DNA of 64,000 bases, from the NCBI GenBank assembly GCA_964502005.1, contig CAZCUX010000009.1, forward strand, positions 62,001 to 126,000, read 5' to 3'. How positions within the stretch are numbered: position 1 is the first letter of the stretch; the number at the start of each line of letters is the position of its first letter. The notes beneath the pieces were generated by a model that was not told the DNA's origin, did not search any database, and was given only the letters and a program-made list of their open reading frames with translations. The position numbers and the translations under genes were made by a program. Source of the DNA: CAJWOS01 sp964502005 (GTDB lineage: Bacteria > Myxococcota_A > UBA796 > UBA2385). Positions 61,519 through 64,000 of the stretch are shown piece by piece.

Positions 61519-61547
61519 GGGTCGTGTCGCGGGTGCGCCGGAGCCAC

Positions 61548-61561
61548 TGAATCGCCATTCA
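61548..61561. repeat. TGAAT-type palindromic repeat
   Basis: TGAATCGCCATTCA followed by TTTTG, identical to the first unit of the 33.7-kb array. In a convergent gap. Confidence 0.7.
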
Positions 61562-61607
61562 TTTTGTCAGCAGCCCCCAAGTGTGGGGCGGCTGAGGCCG
61601 AACGACC

Positions 61608-62714
61608 TCACGCGGAGGTCTCGACGACGAGGCCCCATTGCCCGAGGGTGAGCGAGAGCCCGTTGGGCGATAGGGTGTAGCCGGTAGGCGTCGCGGTGAC
61701 GGTCAACAGTCCGGGAAGTGCCTCTCCGGGGTTGACGAGCACCACCAGCGCGCCGGTTTCGGGCGTGATGCTGGTATAGAGACGCGCGAGCGTGCCGTCC
61801 GTGAGTTCTTCGAGAATGTAGAGGAGCACGACGGAGCGACCTCGTTGTTCGCGCAAGGTGGTGACCATCGAAACGAGGCGGCTGGGGCGCCGCTCGTGGG
61901 TGCGAAACAAGGTGCCGACGCGGATTGCGGGGAACGCGCGCTCTGCGCTCGCCGCGATGACCACGATGTTTCCGATAGCGAGGGTCTGTGCTATTGCCGC
62001 GACGAAGGGCGTGAGGTCTTCTTCGGATATGCCCCACAGCGACACGCTCCCCGGGACCGCAGGCGTGCCGGGTCCAAACAAGGGTGCCGGGGGCTCGCGC
62101 ACGAGGGACGGGTCCTGTGCCGCGGTTCCCGATGGCGAAAGGCGCCACCACCACAGCAGCGTGCCGAGGGTTGTCATGGCGAGAAGTGCGCCCAGGGCTT
62201 GCAGAATGGGGTGCGGGGGCGCCGTGCTTGTCACGCTTGCTGCGATGGGGCCCGTAGCCGTGATGACCTGCGCCTGGGGAGCCTGCGGTGCGAGCGGAGC
62301 GGGCAGCAGTGTGGGCGCTTCCGTGCTTGCCAAGGAGAAGTGACCGTTGTTTACTTCGACGTTGATGTCGCGGGATGCGCTGTTCCCATCGAAGTTGACC
62401 GTGCCGATGGATGTGAGCTCCGCGCCGACTTCTACGGCGAGCGCAAACTGGTGACCGCGCGGAAAGGCCGCGCCAGACCAGATGTGGTCACCGGCTTTGA
62501 CGTCCGGCGCTTGGCCATCGTCGCGCAGGAGCACGGGGGTGGACGCGCCGGTCGGCTCCAACAAGCGCAAGCGAAACGGGCCATCGCGTGTCCCATCATT
62601 GTGAATGCGCACCACGACGCCATTTGCCTGTGCGATTGCCGGGCGAATGGTCGTAGAGAGTGCGGCGCACAACAACAAGAGCGGAAACAAACGGTCCCTC
62701 AGCACAATTGCCAA
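61608..62714 (-). CDS. Membrane protein with extracytoplasmic beta-sandwich domain
   Basis: The protein is 368 aa. A signal peptide (LFPLLLLCAALSTTIRPAIA) is followed by an Ig-like domain (VVVRIHNDGTRDGPFRLRL, LLRDDGQAPDVKAGDHIWSG), which recalls choice-of-anchor X domains. One membrane helix (ILQALGALLAMTTLGTLLWWW, ~170-190) leads to a ~175-residue cytoplasmic domain with Val/Leu-rich strands (NIVVIAASAERAFPAI, RSVVLLYILEELTDG). No known family. The start is uncertain: TTG 62714 or GTG 62705. Confidence 0.6.
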   Translation of the reverse strand: MAIVLRDRLFPLLLLCAALSTTIRPAIAQANGVVVRIHNDGTRDGPFRLRLLEPTGASTPVLLRDDGQAPDVKAGDHIWSGAAFPRGHQFALAVEVGAELTSIGTVNFDGNSASRDINVEVNNGHFSLASTEAPTLLPAPLAPQAPQAQVITATGPIAASVTSTAPPHPILQALGALLAMTTLGTLLWWWRLSPSGTAAQDPSLVREPPAPLFGPGTPAVPGSVSLWGISEEDLTPFVAAIAQTLAIGNIVVIAASAERAFPAIRVGTLFRTHERRPSRLVSMVTTLREQRGRSVVLLYILEELTDGTLARLYTSITPETGALVVLVNPGEALPGLLTVTATPTGYTLSPNGLSLTLGQWGLVVETSA

Positions 62715-62840
62715 ATCTGGCTTGACGCTCCGATTTTACAATTGGTCTTCACCGCGCGCATCATGTGCCGCGCTTGGGGGAGCACAGGTCGTTGGGTGTC
62801 CAACGGGGCGTTTGTTCGCAAGGTGCCGCGCAACGTTGAA

Positions 62841-62862
62841 AATTAGCCGTTTTGGATACGGC
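62841..62862 (-). terminator. Weak intrinsic terminator for the BtpA-like gene
   Basis: On the minus strand GCCGT and ACGGC form a 5-bp stem followed by TAATTTT. It lies downstream of the BtpA-like gene. Confidence 0.35.
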
Positions 62863-62934
62863 TGCGCCCGAAAAAATGAATCGAATGCGGTGGACACCGT
62901 TCGGGACTTCGCGCGCGCTCGGGGGCGCATCGGC

Positions 62935-63720
62935 TTATAACAGGGCGTCGCGGACCGCCCGGACCCGGCCAACGTCAACCGGGGCTTGCCAGTTGCCGCC
63001 CTCTTTGATGTAGCTCCCGACGATGACCGCGCTGGCGACATCGCGAAACGCGTGCGCCGACGCCGCGGTGACGCCCGAGCCAACGACAACCGGCAAGCCA
63101 GCGGTCTTTGCGGCGACAACATGGGCTGGCTGCGTTGGTTGTCCTGTGGAGACCCCCGTGACCACGAGGACATCTGCGCCGCAAAAGGCGTGGCCGTGGG
63201 CCAAGGTCTCGAGGTCGAGGTCGGCGGTGACCGCGTGGGCGGCGTGCTTTTTTTGGACGTCGGCCCAGATTGCGGGCCCGCTGGCGCCAGACAACGTCGC
63301 GCGGCTTCGAAGCAAAGGTCCGGCGCATGCGTCCATCCAGCCCTCGTCCGCGACGTGGGCGTAGGCGAAGGCTTCGATGCGCAGAAAGGACGCACCGGTG
63401 GCGACACACAACCCGAGCGCCTCTCGCCATGCGCCGGACAGCACTTGTACGCCCACCGGCGCGCCGAACTGGACGACATCGTCGGTGGCGAGGGTCATCG
63501 CGGCGAGGGTGGATGGGTCGACGGAGCCGCGCAGATAGGGCAGGTCGCCCATGTTTTCGACGATGATGGCGTCGCATCCGCCGGCCAGCAAGCGCTCGGC
63601 GTCGCGCTTGGCCGCGGAACGTACTGCGGCCATCGAGCCGCCCCACCGCGGGCTTCCGGGAAGGGGAAGCAGGTGAACCATTCCCACGAGGGCGCAGCGT
63701 TCGAGCTGAAAGACGGACAT
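62935..63720 (-). CDS. BtpA family TIM-barrel protein
   Basis: The protein is 261 aa. CALVGMVHLLPLPGSPRWGGSM, DAIIVENMGDLPYLRG and IWADVQKKHAAHAV match the BtpA/SgcQ family. BtpA was described as a photosystem I biogenesis factor in cyanobacteria, but the family is widespread in non-photosynthetic bacteria, and the true reaction is unknown. A TIM-barrel phosphate-binding pattern (VVGSGVTAASAHAF, AVIVGSYIKEGG) is present. Divergent from dusA. Confidence 0.88.
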   Translation of the reverse strand: MSVFQLERCALVGMVHLLPLPGSPRWGGSMAAVRSAAKRDAERLLAGGCDAIIVENMGDLPYLRGSVDPSTLAAMTLATDDVVQFGAPVGVQVLSGAWREALGLCVATGASFLRIEAFAYAHVADEGWMDACAGPLLRSRATLSGASGPAIWADVQKKHAAHAVTADLDLETLAHGHAFCGADVLVVTGVSTGQPTQPAHVVAAKTAGLPVVVGSGVTAASAHAFRDVASAVIVGSYIKEGGNWQAPVDVGRVRAVRDALL

Positions 63721-63839
63721 GCGGACTCCACAATAGACGGACGGTGCGGCCCGGTAGCGTGGCAGACGGGCGACAACAAAGGCAGTGGCTACGCGGCGGC
63801 GACAAGGCGGGTTAGAGCGCGGTCATTTGGAGACCGCCC

Positions 63840-64000
63840 ATGCCCCCCCGCGCCCTTACGCCGAAGTTGTCAGTGGCGCCCATGATGGAGCGCACGGACC
63901 GTTATTTCCGTCGTTTGGTGCGCGCGATATCGCGGAACACGCTGTTGGTGACGGAAATGGTCACGACGGGCGCGTTGCTGCATGGACCGCGGGACCGCCT
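63840..64000 (+). CDS. dusA: tRNA-dihydrouridine synthase A, 5' part
   Basis: The frame runs off the window edge after 53 codons. The N-terminus LSVAPMMERTDRYFRRLVR, then NTLLVTEMVTTGALLHG matches DusA almost exactly; it reduces uridines in the D-loop of tRNA with FMN. A Met-Met pair (APMM) is conserved in DusA. Confidence 0.92.
   Translation, partial: MPPRALTPKLSVAPMMERTDRYFRRLVRAISRNTLLVTEMVTTGALLHGPRDR

Overview
The window is high-GC bacterial DNA that is dense with genes on both strands. It carries many lipoproteins with acidic, calcium-type DxDxDG/DNDCDG repeats (MopE-like), three Ser/Thr protein kinases, two FHA-winged-helix proteins, a trypsin with a MYXO-CTERM-like tail and two AgmX/PglI-like TonB-type proteins. 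That mix points to a myxobacterium-like member of Myxococcota/Deltaproteobacteria. Two runs of exactly 100 N, both inside repetitive coding DNA, show that this is a scaffolded draft or metagenome assembly. I saw no tRNA, rRNA, CRISPR array, prophage or insertion sequence.

Layout. 1-3.6 kb: minus-strand operon of a GT39-type glycosyltransferase, a sulfatase-like lipoprotein and a partial exported protein. 3.7-9.3 kb: a YkgJ/FliB-type Cys-cluster protein, a vWA lipoprotein, cysS and a thrS that lacks the TGS domain. 9.4-18 kb: an exported-protein region with a MopE-type repeat lipoprotein (first gap), a lectin-like lipoprotein, a trypsin and further lipoproteins. 18-24 kb: a ferritin-like (DUF455)/ATP-grasp fusion, then a kinase-beta-propeller protein in an operon with an FHA-winged-helix protein. 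24-31 kb: small uncharacterised genes, then a minus-strand group (HAD hydrolase, amidase, WD40-like protein) and a secreted protein. 31-37.4 kb: a hybrid histidine kinase, a response regulator/histidine kinase pair, and a cytochrome b-diheme c fusion with an SHP-type and a diheme cytochrome c. 37.5-48.8 kb: phosphoglucomutase, a YdcF-type protein, two paralogous Gly-Ser-Thr-linker lipoproteins (second gap), a second FHA-winged-helix protein, an AlgI-type O-acyltransferase, an alginate-export-type porin and a kinase with a C-terminal membrane domain. 48.8-64 kb: an alkaline-phosphatase lipoprotein, a PCuAC copper chaperone, an FG-GAP/MopE lipoprotein, an ECF sigma factor overlapping a kinase, msrA, a frameshifted MopE-like gene, a BtpA-like protein and the start of dusA.

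How the genes may work together. Three signalling groups stand out: kinase plus FHA-winged-helix protein, ECF sigma plus kinase, and two-component system plus cytochromes. Alongside them is a large set of surface lipoproteins. The most distinctive non-coding feature is a family of short palindromes (consensus TGAATNNCNATTCA, about 16 copies), mostly at gene 3' ends and often overlapping a TGA stop. Three loci have tandem arrays with 13-, 32- and 42-bp periods. A second is a pair of hairpins with identical 8-nt loops and a compensatory base-pair change in the stem.
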